This document shows, piece after piece, positions 9,764 through 20,822 of a DNA stretch of 64,000 nt (the first letter of the stretch is position 1; every line of letters begins with the position of its first letter). The DNA comes from Synechococcus sp. CO36386bin_29 (GTDB lineage Bacteria; Cyanobacteriota; Cyanobacteriia; PCC-6307; Cyanobiaceae), in assembly GCA_011523835.1 (NCBI GenBank), contig WTFZ01000049.1:1-64000 (forward strand), in the 5' to 3' direction. The position numbers and the translations under genes were made by a program. Under the pieces are notes generated by a model that had not been told where the DNA came from, did no database searches, and was given only the letters and a program-made list of their open reading frames with translations.

Positions 9764-10837
9764 GTGGATGGATGTGGTTCGTGTGTCCCATGCACCACTA
9801 CGATCGGAATACCAAGTTTCTCGTTCGCGGGCATCGTGACCGGATTCCTGACTGCAACTGCAGCCCGCGCCGAACAGGAGAAGATCCAGCACGACACGCG
9901 GCGACTGCGCTTGTTCAGCGGTACTTCGAATCCTGCTCTGGCACGTGAGATCGCGGCGTATTTGGGCGTTCCAGACGGTCCGAGGGTCTGCAAACGCTTT
10001 GCCGACGGTGAGCTCTACGTGCAGATCCAGGAGTCCATTCGAGGCTGCGACGTCTTCCTGATCCAGCCCACCAGCGCTCCGGTGAATGATCACCTGATGG
10101 AGCTGTTGATCATGGTTGATGCCTGCCGTCGTGCTTCGGCGAGGCAGATCACAGCCGTTGTCCCCTACTACGGATACGCACGGGCCGATCGCAAGACCGC
10201 GGGACGGGAATCCATCACGGCCAAGCTCACTGCAAACCTGCTGGTCAAATCTGGAGTTGACAGGGTGCTGGCCATGGATCTCCACTCTGCTCAGATTCAG
10301 GGTTACTTCGACATCCCCTGCGATCACATTTACGGCTCCCCAGTACTCGTGGATTACCTCTCCGCCCAAGATCTCGGAGAAGTGGTGGTTGTTTCACCCG
10401 ATGTGGGTGGTGTGGCCCGGGCGAGAGCCTTTGCCAAACAGATGAATGATGCGCCACTGGCCATCATCGACAAGCGACGCACCGGTCACAACATGGCAGA
10501 GAGTCTCACCGTGATCGGTGATGTGAACCAACGCACCGCGATCCTCATCGACGACATGATCGACACCGGTGGAACCATCTGTGCCGGCGCCAGACTGCTG
10601 CGTCAACAAGGTGCCAGCCGCGTGATCGCTTGCGCAACCCACGCCGTGTTCTCCCCCCCGGCATCCGAGCGTCTCTCCGCAGATGGCCTGTTCGAACAAG
10701 TGGTGGTTACCAACAGCGTTCCGATTCCCTCCGATCGAATGTTCCCGCAACTCAAGGTTCTGTCGGTCGCCAACATGCTCGGAGAAACGATCTGGCGCAT
10801 TCATGAAGAAAGTTCTGTCAGCTCCATGTTCCGCTGA
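9764..10837 (+). CDS. prs: Ribose-phosphate pyrophosphokinase (start probably internal GTG)
   Basis: LRLFSGTSNPALA, YYGYARADRK, DLHSAQIQGYF, ILIDDMIDTGGTI. Confidence 0.97.
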   Translation: MDGCGSCVPCTTTIGIPSFSFAGIVTGFLTATAARAEQEKIQHDTRRLRLFSGTSNPALAREIAAYLGVPDGPRVCKRFADGELYVQIQESIRGCDVFLIQPTSAPVNDHLMELLIMVDACRRASARQITAVVPYYGYARADRKTAGRESITAKLTANLLVKSGVDRVLAMDLHSAQIQGYFDIPCDHIYGSPVLVDYLSAQDLGEVVVVSPDVGGVARARAFAKQMNDAPLAIIDKRRTGHNMAESLTVIGDVNQRTAILIDDMIDTGGTICAGARLLRQQGASRVIACATHAVFSPPASERLSADGLFEQVVVTNSVPIPSDRMFPQLKVLSVANMLGETIWRIHEESSVSSMFR

Positions 10838-10846
10838 ACTTCAGAT

Positions 10847-12007
10847 GTGATGAAGTCACGACGGACTTTGCACCGAGCCAAGGTTGCGGGCGAGGCAACG
10901 ATCGCCTTAATCCTGACCCTGATCACTTCAGTTGCCCAAGCCGGGATTCCATCCGTTCGACCCAGACAAACCCAGGGCGTCTGGCTCACCAACAGCCCGA
11001 GTCGCCTTTACTACAACCGCTCCACCCTGGAGCAAGCGATGGATGAACTCCAGCAGACCGGCTTTACAGCCATTTATCCCAACGTCTGGAGTCGAGGAAC
11101 GACTTTTCATCAGAGTCGATTCGCTCCAGTTGAGCCGGCCCTCCTGAAGGCAGGAATCAAACTTGATCCGATCTGTGCCATCAGCAAGGAAGGCCGTCAA
11201 CGCGGCATGAAGGTCATCCCTTGGTTTGAGTACGGCCTGATGGAGCCCGCCGATGCAGCAGTGGTGAAGGAACACTCTGAGTGGGTTTTGACACGGCGGA
11301 ACGGCAACCCAGTGATGACCATGCATGGGAAGGAGATGGTCTGGCTTAACCCCGCGCACCCAGAGGTGCGCGAACGGTTCATTGGCCTGGTTGTGGAAGT
11401 GATGAAGCGCTGCAAGATGGATGGTCTGCAGCTCGATGATCATTTCGCCTGGCCAGTGGAACTCGGCTACGACGCTTACACCACGGCGCTGTATCAACAA
11501 GACACCGGCGTTCAACCACCGAAGGACCACACCAATCGCTACTGGATGACGTGGCGGCGGCGTCAGCTGACCGGACTTTTGCGAGAGCTCCGCCAACGCC
11601 TTGATGACGAATCACTGCCACAGAGAATCAGCCTTTCACCGGGACCCTTTCGGTTTGCCTACAACTATTGGTTGCAGGACTGGGAACTTTGGGCCGTTGG
11701 CGAATTGATCGACGATCTTGTGGTTCAGAACTACGCCTACTCCCTGAAAGGTTTCGCCAAGGACCTCAATCAACCGGCGCTGCGGAAGGCACGTCAATGG
11801 GGACTTCCTGTGCAGATAGGAATCCTTGCAGGATTCGGCAAGCGCACAACACCGATCCCGGTTCTGGCTGAAAAAAAACGGCTCAGCAACGAGCAGGGCT
11901 ACGGAGTGATCTACTTCTATTGGGAAGGTTTATGGGGTAATTACAGCGGCCAAGAAGGGTCTGCTTACCGATTTGATGCCTTTCGACGCCTGGGCGCCCA
12001 GAACTGA
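10847..12007 (+). CDS. Family 10-like glycosyl hydrolase (GHL10/YddW-like), secreted
   Basis: QTQGVWLTNSPSRLYYNRSTLEQAMDELQQTGFTAIYPNVWSRGTT; MDGLQLDDHF; N-terminal hydrophobic segment. Confidence 0.85.
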   Translation: MMKSRRTLHRAKVAGEATIALILTLITSVAQAGIPSVRPRQTQGVWLTNSPSRLYYNRSTLEQAMDELQQTGFTAIYPNVWSRGTTFHQSRFAPVEPALLKAGIKLDPICAISKEGRQRGMKVIPWFEYGLMEPADAAVVKEHSEWVLTRRNGNPVMTMHGKEMVWLNPAHPEVRERFIGLVVEVMKRCKMDGLQLDDHFAWPVELGYDAYTTALYQQDTGVQPPKDHTNRYWMTWRRRQLTGLLRELRQRLDDESLPQRISLSPGPFRFAYNYWLQDWELWAVGELIDDLVVQNYAYSLKGFAKDLNQPALRKARQWGLPVQIGILAGFGKRTTPIPVLAEKKRLSNEQGYGVIYFYWEGLWGNYSGQEGSAYRFDAFRRLGAQN

Positions 12008-12027
12008 GCGCCCGAGCCGAGGTCTGA

Positions 12028-14661
12028 TCAGGCCTGCATCAGCGTGACCACTTCGCGGGTATTGGTCGACAGATCAGCCCCAGCCAGCACAGACATGGCC
12101 CTTTGCACAGCATCCCTGCGCTGTTCTCCGTAGGTGTGCCAACGGCTGAACACCTTGGCAAGCCTTGAGGCTGTAATCGGATTCCTGGCATCCACCGCAA
12201 TGATCTGGCTGGCCATGAAGAGGTAACCGCTGCCATCCAACGCGTGAAACACGCTGGGGTTTCCGACGAGTCCACCCAGCACCGCCCGCACGGAATTGGG
12301 AGCCATTGGATCAAATTTGGGATGCTGCAGAAGAGCCTCAACGCGGGCGAGGGCATCCGGTCGAGGAGTGGATGCTTCCAGCGCAAACCAGGTATCGAAA
12401 ATCACCGGACGGTCCTGCCAGCGATCATGAAAGGCCTGAAGTGCTTGAAGTCTCTGCGCACAGTCGATCGGCTGAAGGGCTCGCAGAGCCGCACGGGCGA
12501 GGGTCATCGATGGACCACTCACAGCCGCCAAGGCAGCATCGCGCACCAGTTCGTCCCCCGATGCAGCCAGCCAGTTCCAGATCAGAGCTGTGAGCTGCCG
12601 TTCCCCCTGGCCGGCAGGCCAGACAGCGTGCAGCGAGTCGGCACTCAACGCCAGGTGTCGCTGAAGCGCCTCAGACAGCGTTGAACCCAGGGTTGCTCGC
12701 AGATCACAGGCTGCCTGAAACAGAGCCGGGGGATCGGCCTCGGTCTGCAAGGCTTCCAGCTCAGCCAACCCAGGGAAGGCCAGCAGTGTGGCAAGAACGG
12801 CGGGGTCGTTCTCTCCAGCAGGCGACAGCAGCTGTCTGAGCGCATCCAGCATCCGTCCCTCCAGATGCGGGTCGCCTGCACCTGATGCCCTGGCCAACAG
12901 AATCCGTTTCCAGATCTGCTGCCCCGCATCCCAGCGGGCAAAGGCATCGGTGTCCCTTGCAAACAAGGCAAATAGGTCATCGTCGTCTTGATCAGCTGTC
13001 CAGGTCACCGGCGCTGAGAACTGCCTAAACAGCGAGAGCACTGGTGGCTGGGGCACCCTGGGCAACCCCTCGAGAACGACAGTCTGAGCCTCCTGATCCA
13101 GGACCAGCAGGCGCTCATCACCGGCGGCGGCGGAGCCAACAACGTTTAGAACAGACCAGAGAACAGGAATCACAACGGGCAACTTGTCAGGCTGCCCAGG
13201 GGTTGGTTCTGTGGACTGGCGAAACGTCAGTGTCAGCCTTCCCTGCGTTGGGTCCCATTGCCGGTCCACCGACACATGCGGTGTGCCGGCCTGGTGATAC
13301 CAACGCTTGAACTGCTCAGGCTGAAAATCAAGAGGAGTTTCATCCTCAGTGGCGCCCTCAACGATCGCCGCCACGAAATCCTCCGTTGTGGCGGCTTCTC
13401 CGTCATGACGTTGGAAATACAGACGCATCCCCCGCATAAAGCGCTGTTCACCCAGAAGGGTTCTCAGCATGCGAATCAGCTCAGCACCCTTTTCGTAGAT
13501 CGTTGTTGTGTAGAAATTGTCGATGGCCTGATACGCATCAGGCTTCACCGGATGAGCTGTGGGCCCGGCATCCTCACGAAACTGGGTGTTACGGAGCATC
13601 GATGCATCCTCAATGCGTTTCAACGCCGAAGAATGCAGATCAGCCGTGAAGCATTGGTCGCGAAATACGGTGAGGCCCTCCTTCAGCGACAGTTGAAACC
13701 AGTCGCGGCAGGTGATCCGATTGCCAGACCAATTGTGGAAATATTCATGGGCCACCACACTCTCAATGCGTTCGAGTTCTCCATCGGTCGCCGTTTCTGA
13801 ATCGGCGAGAACCAGCTTTGAATTGAAGATATTCAGACTCTTATTTTCCATGGCGCCCATGTTGAAGTGGCGCACTGCGACGGTGTTGAATTCATCGAGG
13901 TCGTACTCGAGGCCGTAGACGTGTTCATCCCAAGCCATGGATCGTTTCAGGGATTCCATGGCGTGGGATGTGTAAGGCTCATCTCCAGCTTCCACGTGCA
14001 ATCGCAAGGTCACTGCCCTGCCTGATGCCGTGGTGTATCGGTCTCGGATTTCCCTCAGGTCACCTGCGACCATTGCAAAGAGATAGGAGGGTTTTGGGAA
14101 AGGATCTTCCCAGACCACGGCGTGCCGATCCGGGGACTGAAGAACAGGCCCGGCCTCGATGGCATTGCCATTGGAGAGCAGTACCGGATATCGCTCACGA
14201 TCCGCTTCGATGCGCACACGGAAACAGCTGAGAACGTCCGGGCGATCAGGGTGAAAGGTAATTCGCCGAAATCCTTCTGCTTCGCATTGGGTGGTGAGCA
14301 TGCCACCACTGGAATAGAGCCCTTCCAGTGAACCGTTGGCTGCGGGATCGAGCTTGCAAACCGTCGTCAGGGTGAACGCTTGGTTCGGCGGCTCATGAAG
14401 TTCGAGGCCGGATGCATCCAGGCTGTAGGCATTTGGGCCGAGGGCCTGACCATCAAGAGCAATGGAGATCAGATCGAGATCAACACCCTGAAGACGCAAT
14501 GGTTCCGAGAATTGCAGGAGTGGCTCGAAGTGCAGCTCAGCCGTCACCACGACGTCGTTCTGCTGAATGTCAACATTCAGCTCGATTTTTGGAATCTTGT
14601 ATGGAACTGGTTGGTAATCCTCAAGACGAACGCTGGCTTGAGGGGAGGGTGTGCTGACCAT
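12028..14661 (-). CDS. pepN: Aminopeptidase N (M1 family)
   Basis: GAMENKSLNIFN and HEYFHNWSGNR zinc site. Confidence 0.97.
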   Translation of the reverse strand: MVSTPSPQASVRLEDYQPVPYKIPKIELNVDIQQNDVVVTAELHFEPLLQFSEPLRLQGVDLDLISIALDGQALGPNAYSLDASGLELHEPPNQAFTLTTVCKLDPAANGSLEGLYSSGGMLTTQCEAEGFRRITFHPDRPDVLSCFRVRIEADRERYPVLLSNGNAIEAGPVLQSPDRHAVVWEDPFPKPSYLFAMVAGDLREIRDRYTTASGRAVTLRLHVEAGDEPYTSHAMESLKRSMAWDEHVYGLEYDLDEFNTVAVRHFNMGAMENKSLNIFNSKLVLADSETATDGELERIESVVAHEYFHNWSGNRITCRDWFQLSLKEGLTVFRDQCFTADLHSSALKRIEDASMLRNTQFREDAGPTAHPVKPDAYQAIDNFYTTTIYEKGAELIRMLRTLLGEQRFMRGMRLYFQRHDGEAATTEDFVAAIVEGATEDETPLDFQPEQFKRWYHQAGTPHVSVDRQWDPTQGRLTLTFRQSTEPTPGQPDKLPVVIPVLWSVLNVVGSAAAGDERLLVLDQEAQTVVLEGLPRVPQPPVLSLFRQFSAPVTWTADQDDDDLFALFARDTDAFARWDAGQQIWKRILLARASGAGDPHLEGRMLDALRQLLSPAGENDPAVLATLLAFPGLAELEALQTEADPPALFQAACDLRATLGSTLSEALQRHLALSADSLHAVWPAGQGERQLTALIWNWLAASGDELVRDAALAAVSGPSMTLARAALRALQPIDCAQRLQALQAFHDRWQDRPVIFDTWFALEASTPRPDALARVEALLQHPKFDPMAPNSVRAVLGGLVGNPSVFHALDGSGYLFMASQIIAVDARNPITASRLAKVFSRWHTYGEQRRDAVQRAMSVLAGADLSTNTREVVTLMQA

Positions 14662-14741
14662 GGCTGACTCTTACTGGTCAGATCCTGACGTCCTGGCACC
14701 GATGCTGATGGGGGTGAAAACCTCACCCCCGGATCAGCTGC

Positions 14742-15173
14742 TTACTGAGCAGCCCGTTGCTTCTTGAGAGCTTCCTCCACCTTGGTCTTGACATCGGCAG
14801 GCACCTTGTCTGGGCAGAACTGAATAGCTCCAGTAATGATCTGGAATTCAGCTCCCGAGAAGAGCTGCTCGTTGCTGAGCTTCTTGTCGCCCGTGGAGGC
14901 GACAAGGCCACCATGGCGACCGTTGAGCAGCTGGACATAGGTCGCTGCAGCGATACCCACTGCTTTCGGGAACTCAACACCAGCTGTCCTGGCATTGCAG
15001 ACATAGGAGGAGCCCATGCCGCGATAGAGGAAGATATCGCGATCCGAAGCAGGCTGAGTCTTAGCAGCGCCTTGGGCCATCGCGGCGCTGCCGGCCACCA
15101 AAAGAGTCAGTGTGGCCAGTGGTGTGGCCACCACGGAACGGAATCGACGAAGTGAAGCCAAGGATCTGACCAA
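14742..15173 (-). CDS. Secreted conserved hypothetical protein
   Basis: Signal peptide VVATPLATLTLLVAGSAAMAQ; conserved-looking Cys pair. Confidence 0.7.
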   Translation of the reverse strand: MVRSLASLRRFRSVVATPLATLTLLVAGSAAMAQGAAKTQPASDRDIFLYRGMGSSYVCNARTAGVEFPKAVGIAAATYVQLLNGRHGGLVASTGDKKLSNEQLFSGAEFQIITGAIQFCPDKVPADVKTKVEEALKKQRAAQ

Positions 15174-15247
15174 TCAACTGAGACATGTTGCACCATTCTT
15201 CACCATTCGCACCATTAAGGGAGGAATGAAGTGCGACCGTCCCTTAC

Positions 15248-15820
15248 TCAGCCTGAAATCGGTGCTGAAGCATCTTCGATGCGGGTTTCATGGTGGTGCT
15301 CAACAATTTCAAGATCTCCCTTCTGCCAGCTGTAGATCGCTCTGGAGCGAAAACGGTCCTGATCGATCAATCGAGTGTATTCCTGCACATCCCAGTCGAG
15401 GTAGTGAGACTCGAAAACAACCTCATGCTCATCAACCTGGCGGATCTGGGTTCGTGATTCCACTTCTTCTAAATAGGCCCGACTTCGCTGCAGTTGATGG
15501 CCCAGCAGGGTGGCCTCCATCACGCCCTCCCTTTGATAACGGGGCTTCTTATCGAAGAAATCGGTGTCATGCTCAGGCCACCAGCTCATGCGATAGCGCG
15601 GCTTTCCGACACGGGATTCCGCGAAAATCTCCACTCGAATCATCATGTCGAGGAACAACACTTCCTCGTTTTTGAAAACGTACTGGCGACGTGAACGCCA
15701 GAGGCCCAGGTTACGTGCGAACCAACGGCGCAGATTGCCGTCGAGCGGAACCCGCGGGGAAGCGGGGAAATCCCCGTCCGGCGGCTGGGCGCCGCGACGT
15801 TCGACAGGCAGAAGGGGCAT
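15248..15820 (-). CDS. Conserved hypothetical protein
   Basis: 190 aa ORF, beta-rich/aromatic composition, no recognised motif. Confidence 0.65.
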   Translation of the reverse strand: MPLLPVERRGAQPPDGDFPASPRVPLDGNLRRWFARNLGLWRSRRQYVFKNEEVLFLDMMIRVEIFAESRVGKPRYRMSWWPEHDTDFFDKKPRYQREGVMEATLLGHQLQRSRAYLEEVESRTQIRQVDEHEVVFESHYLDWDVQEYTRLIDQDRFRSRAIYSWQKGDLEIVEHHHETRIEDASAPISG

Positions 15821-15923
15821 GCTGTGTCCTGGGTGACAACAGTCTGTTCAAATGTGTCTTAGCGGATCTGCCGCTCTTTGCAAAAACCCATAAGGTGAGG
15901 CACATCTTTGCGAGCATCGCCTG

Positions 15924-17075
15924 GTGGTCGGGATTGACCCCACACCGCGTCAGCAGCTAGTCCTTCTTCTTGTTGCAGGTCGTCATCACCTCTCGAGTGG
16001 TGATCTCCGTTCCCTGATCCAGTTTCTGGAAAAAGAGGACTGTGGCTTTGACGTGACGCTTCAGATGGCTGATCCCACGGAGCAGCCGGAGCTCCTGGAA
16101 CTTCATCGTCTGGTTGTGACACCAGCGCTGGTGAAGCTCCAGCCTCTCCCGAAGCAGGTGTTTGCTGGCACCAGCATTTTCCAACAGCTGCGGGGATGGG
16201 TTCCGCGCTGGCAGCAGGACGAAGTGGTGAGCGGCCTCGGACTCAGCCTCAAGCCGACAGAGCTCGATGGCAGCCGCACGCAGCGAGAGCTTCAGCTCGA
16301 AGACCAGCTTCTGGTGTTACGTCAGGAAAATGAGACACTGATTGATCGGCTGCAGTCGCAGGAGCGATTGCTGCGGATGGTGGCCCACGAGCTGCGCACT
16401 CCCCTGACAGCGGCCACCCTTGCATTGCAGAGCCAGCAACTGGGTCAGATCGACCTCACCCGCTTCAGAGACGTCCTGAAGCGACGCCTCGACGAAATCG
16501 CCCTGCTGTCAAAGGATCTTCTTGAGGTTGGAAGCACCCGCTGGGAAGCCCTCTTCAATCCGCAGAGGCTGGATCTCGCCAGCGTGGCGGCGGAGGCGAT
16601 CCTGGAGCTGGAGAAGCTCTGGCTCGGAAGAGATGTCACCATCAACACCGATATTCCAGCAGATCTGCCACTGGTGTATGCCGATCAGCGGCGCATGCGC
16701 CAGGTGCTCCTCAATCTTCTCGAGAACGCTCTGAAATACACCCAAAATGGAGGGACTATTTCAGTGGCCATGGTGCATCGCACCAGCCAATGGGTTCAGG
16801 TCAGCGTGAGTGACAGCGGGCCTGGAATACCTGAAGAGGAACAGCAACGCATCTTTCTGGACCGGGTCCGTCTTCCCCAAACCTCCGGGGGAGCGTCTGG
16901 CTTCGGCGTGGGCCTGTCCGTATGTCGCCGCATCGTGGAAGTGCATGGCGGCCGGATCTGGGTGGTCTCTGAACCCGGCAAGGGAGCCTGCTTCACCTTC
17001 AACGTTCCGGTCTGGCAGGGACAAGGCCATGAAAAAGATTCAACTGTCTTGACGGAGGGTCTCTCGGCCCCGTAA
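15924..17075 (+). CDS. sasA: Circadian clock-associated histidine kinase SasA
   Basis: N-terminal KaiB-like domain ([22 protein letters not shown]...) plus [16 protein letters not shown] kinase core. Confidence 0.9.
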   Translation: MVGIDPTPRQQLVLLLVAGRHHLSSGDLRSLIQFLEKEDCGFDVTLQMADPTEQPELLELHRLVVTPALVKLQPLPKQVFAGTSIFQQLRGWVPRWQQDEVVSGLGLSLKPTELDGSRTQRELQLEDQLLVLRQENETLIDRLQSQERLLRMVAHELRTPLTAATLALQSQQLGQIDLTRFRDVLKRRLDEIALLSKDLLEVGSTRWEALFNPQRLDLASVAAEAILELEKLWLGRDVTINTDIPADLPLVYADQRRMRQVLLNLLENALKYTQNGGTISVAMVHRTSQWVQVSVSDSGPGIPEEEQQRIFLDRVRLPQTSGGASGFGVGLSVCRRIVEVHGGRIWVVSEPGKGACFTFNVPVWQGQGHEKDSTVLTEGLSAP

Positions 17076-17116
17076 TTTCATTTGGTGATCGGGAGCACAC
17101 CCGCGATCACGGCCTC

Positions 17117-17189
17117 GCCCCCATCGTCTAGAGGCCTAGGACACCTCCCTTTCACGGAGGCGACAGGGGTTCGAATCCCCTTGGGGGTA
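17117..17189 (+). tRNA. tRNA-Glu (anticodon UUC)
   Basis: GCCCCCA/TGGGGGT acceptor stem; CCTCC-CTTTCAC-GGAGG anticodon arm; AGGGGTTCGAATCCCCT T-arm. Confidence 0.97.
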
Positions 17190-17213
17190 TTAAACAAGTA
17201 AGAGATACTTAAT

Positions 17214-17249
17214 AGTCTTGAATCTAATTTTTTAGATTGACTCAAGACT
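17214..17249. terminator. Long imperfect hairpin between tRNA-Glu and the convergent downstream gene; candidate bidirectional terminator
   Basis: AGTCTTG + AATCTAA - TTTT - TTAGATT - gact - CAAGACT. Confidence 0.5.
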
Positions 17250-17259
17250 TATCTCAGCT

Positions 17260-17793
17260 TTAAGTGCGCCGCATAGCTTCTTTTTCGACTGCCAGTAGGT
17301 TTTCACTGAGATCCTGTTTCAAGCGCTGTTCGATCAAAGCAATGGGCATTCCAACGCAACCTTGCACTGTCAGGTCGTAGAGAATCAACGTTGCATCGGG
17401 AACGGACTGGAGCCTCCAGCAACCTTCAAAACGTCGAAAATCTCCTTTCAACATTCGAAACTGAAGCAGTCCCTCCGGGCGATGCTCGGTCAACTCAAGG
17501 TGAACTGAAGCGGAAAATTTGAGCCCTAAAAATTGCTGGCTGCCCACCTGTGACAGCGTCACCAAATTCCCCTGTCTTGAGAGGAGGGTGCTGTTCGTGA
17601 GGTTAGGGATGAAATCGCTCAGACCCTCGTAATCCGTGAGAACCGACCAAATTGCATCCACTGGAAGACTTGACCGCAGCTGCACAGCAAGCCGACGCAC
17701 TCCTTGCGGGAGTCGCTCCATGGTCTGCTCTATCGGCTGGTGCACGCCCAGGGATGCTCGCTGGAGTGTCCTCAACAAGGCTTCGCTGATCAA
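17260..17793 (-). CDS. SRPBCC/START-like (polyketide cyclase-type) protein
   Basis: VQLRSSLPVDAIWSVLTDYEGLSDFIPNLTNSTLL. Confidence 0.85.
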   Translation of the reverse strand: MISEALLRTLQRASLGVHQPIEQTMERLPQGVRRLAVQLRSSLPVDAIWSVLTDYEGLSDFIPNLTNSTLLSRQGNLVTLSQVGSQQFLGLKFSASVHLELTEHRPEGLLQFRMLKGDFRRFEGCWRLQSVPDATLILYDLTVQGCVGMPIALIEQRLKQDLSENLLAVEKEAMRRT

Positions 17794-17913
17794 CCTTAGA
17801 AAGATAACAACATATTTTTAATGTCTGTCCACAACCCCATGCAGTGGTTTGTGCAGGGCTGTGAAGGCCTGCCGGTTAACCCGAGCCCACGCCTATGATC
17901 GCGCCGTCTCTAA

Positions 17914-19095
<1,182 letters not shown>

Positions 19096-19124
19096 GTTTC
19101 TCTTCTGGGCCTAGAAATCTTGAA

Positions 19125-19149
19125 AGCCCGCCTCACGGCGGGCTTTTTT
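19125..19149 (+). terminator. Rho-independent terminator downstream of petH
   Basis: AGCCCGCC-TCAC-GGCGGGCT followed by TTTTT. Confidence 0.9.
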
Positions 19150-19256
19150 GATGCTTTAACGCTGAAGACAACCAGCGCCTGAATCGTGGCGGGTTGTTCT
19201 GGAGCACTGTCAGGACGGAGATTCCTGGTTAAACCTGCGTCAGAACGACCTGTGCC

Positions 19257-20780
19257 ATGAGCGCAACGATGACGAACCCGCTGAGGGTCGGACTGCGTCA
19301 GGAGCGAGTGATCGCACCCCAGTGCCTAGTGATCTTTGGTGCGAGTGGAGACCTCACCCATCGCAAGCTTGTTCCAGCTTTGTTCGAGCTGTTCCTGCAG
19401 CGACGCTTGCCAAGCGAATTCGCTCTTCTTGGCTGCGCCCGTCGCCCCTGGAGCGACGAAGAGTTCCGCCAGAAGATGGCTGCGGCCATGGAGAAGACGG
19501 TGAAGGAGAACCGCGTGGCATGGGAGCAGTTCTCAGCGGGCATGTTCTATGAGCCAGTGGATCTGCAGCAGCCTGAGGATCTGGTGAAACTGGGTCACCG
19601 GCTCGACAGCATCGACCGTCTCCGGGCAACACGCAGCAACCGCACCTTTTATTTGTCGGTTTCGCCGAAGTTCTATGGCAGTGGTTGCCGGGCACTTGCC
19701 GATGCGGGCTTGCTGAAAGACCCCCAACGCAGCCGTGTGGTGATTGAAAAGCCCTTTGGACGGGACTACGGCAGCGCCCAGGCTCTGAACCGCATCGTTC
19801 AAAGCTGTGGCCAAGAGAATCAGATCTTCCGCATCGACCACTATCTCGGCAAGGAAACGGTGCAGAACATCATGGTTCTGCGCTTCGCCAACACCATTTT
19901 CGAACCGATCTGGAACCGGAATTACATCTCCAGCGTTCAGATCACAGCGGCGGAAACCGTTGGCGTTGAAGAGCGTGCCGGGTACTACGAAACCTCCGGT
20001 GCCCTGCGCGACATGGTGCAGAACCACCTGACGCAGATGCTGGCGATCACGGCCATGGAGACGCCGGGGCGTTTCGACCCCGAGGCGATTCGCAGCGAGA
20101 AAGCCAAGGTGCTGCAAGCGGCTCGCCTGGCTGATGAAAACGAGCCCTGGAAATGCTGCATCCGCGGGCAGTACGGCCCGGGTGGAACCCAGGAGACTCC
20201 TCTTGCCGGATACCGGCAGGAACCAGGGGTGGATCCCAACAGCACCACGGAAACCTACGTGGCCATGAAGCTGTTCATCGACAATTGGCGATGGCAGGGG
20301 GTGCCGTTCTATGTGCGCACCGGGAAGCGCTTGCCGAAACGTCTCAGCGAAGTGGTCCTCACCTTCAGGGAAGCTCCCGTTCACTTGTTCGATGCCGCAG
20401 GCGGCGGTCCCACCGCAAACCAGCTGATCCTGCGCATCCAGCCCGACGAGGGTGCGGAATTCCGCTTCGAGGTGAAATCCCCTGGATCAGGCATGCGCAG
20501 CCGCCCGGTTGAGATGGAATTCTCATACGACGAATCCTTTGGTGAACCATCTGACGAGGGTTATGTCCGTCTGCTGGCGGACGCGATGCTCGGCGATCCC
20601 ACCCTGTTCACCCGCAGCGATGAAGTGGAGGCGGCCTGGCGCCTATACACCCCATTGCTGGAGCTCATTGAAGACAGCCCTTGGCAGCTGCCGATTCATC
20701 CCTATGAATCCAGAACCTGGGGACCGGCTGCTTCTGATGCGTTGCTGGCCCGCGATGGCCTGCTCTGGCGCCGTCCCTGA
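19257..20780 (+). CDS. zwf: Glucose-6-phosphate 1-dehydrogenase
   Basis: VIFGASGDLTHRKLVPALFEL; RIDHYLGKETVQNIMVLRFAN. Confidence 0.98.
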   Translation: MSATMTNPLRVGLRQERVIAPQCLVIFGASGDLTHRKLVPALFELFLQRRLPSEFALLGCARRPWSDEEFRQKMAAAMEKTVKENRVAWEQFSAGMFYEPVDLQQPEDLVKLGHRLDSIDRLRATRSNRTFYLSVSPKFYGSGCRALADAGLLKDPQRSRVVIEKPFGRDYGSAQALNRIVQSCGQENQIFRIDHYLGKETVQNIMVLRFANTIFEPIWNRNYISSVQITAAETVGVEERAGYYETSGALRDMVQNHLTQMLAITAMETPGRFDPEAIRSEKAKVLQAARLADENEPWKCCIRGQYGPGGTQETPLAGYRQEPGVDPNSTTETYVAMKLFIDNWRWQGVPFYVRTGKRLPKRLSEVVLTFREAPVHLFDAAGGGPTANQLILRIQPDEGAEFRFEVKSPGSGMRSRPVEMEFSYDESFGEPSDEGYVRLLADAMLGDPTLFTRSDEVEAAWRLYTPLLELIEDSPWQLPIHPYESRTWGPAASDALLARDGLLWRRP

Positions 20781-20822
20781 CTGTTCCTGACCGACACCGA
20801 CCCCATCTCAATCAGCTGAACC

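Noticed and set aside
9731-10369. 212-aa minus-strand ORF
   Set aside because: Antisense to prs.
13258-13800. 180-aa plus-strand ORF
   Set aside because: Antisense to pepN.
14710-14730. Perfect 8-bp stem GGGGGTGA-AAACC-TCACCCCC
   Set aside because: Could be a terminator for the gene at 14742, but no T-tract on either strand, so not called.
19533-20384. 283-aa minus-strand ORF
   Set aside because: Antisense to zwf; long only because of GC-rich codon usage.
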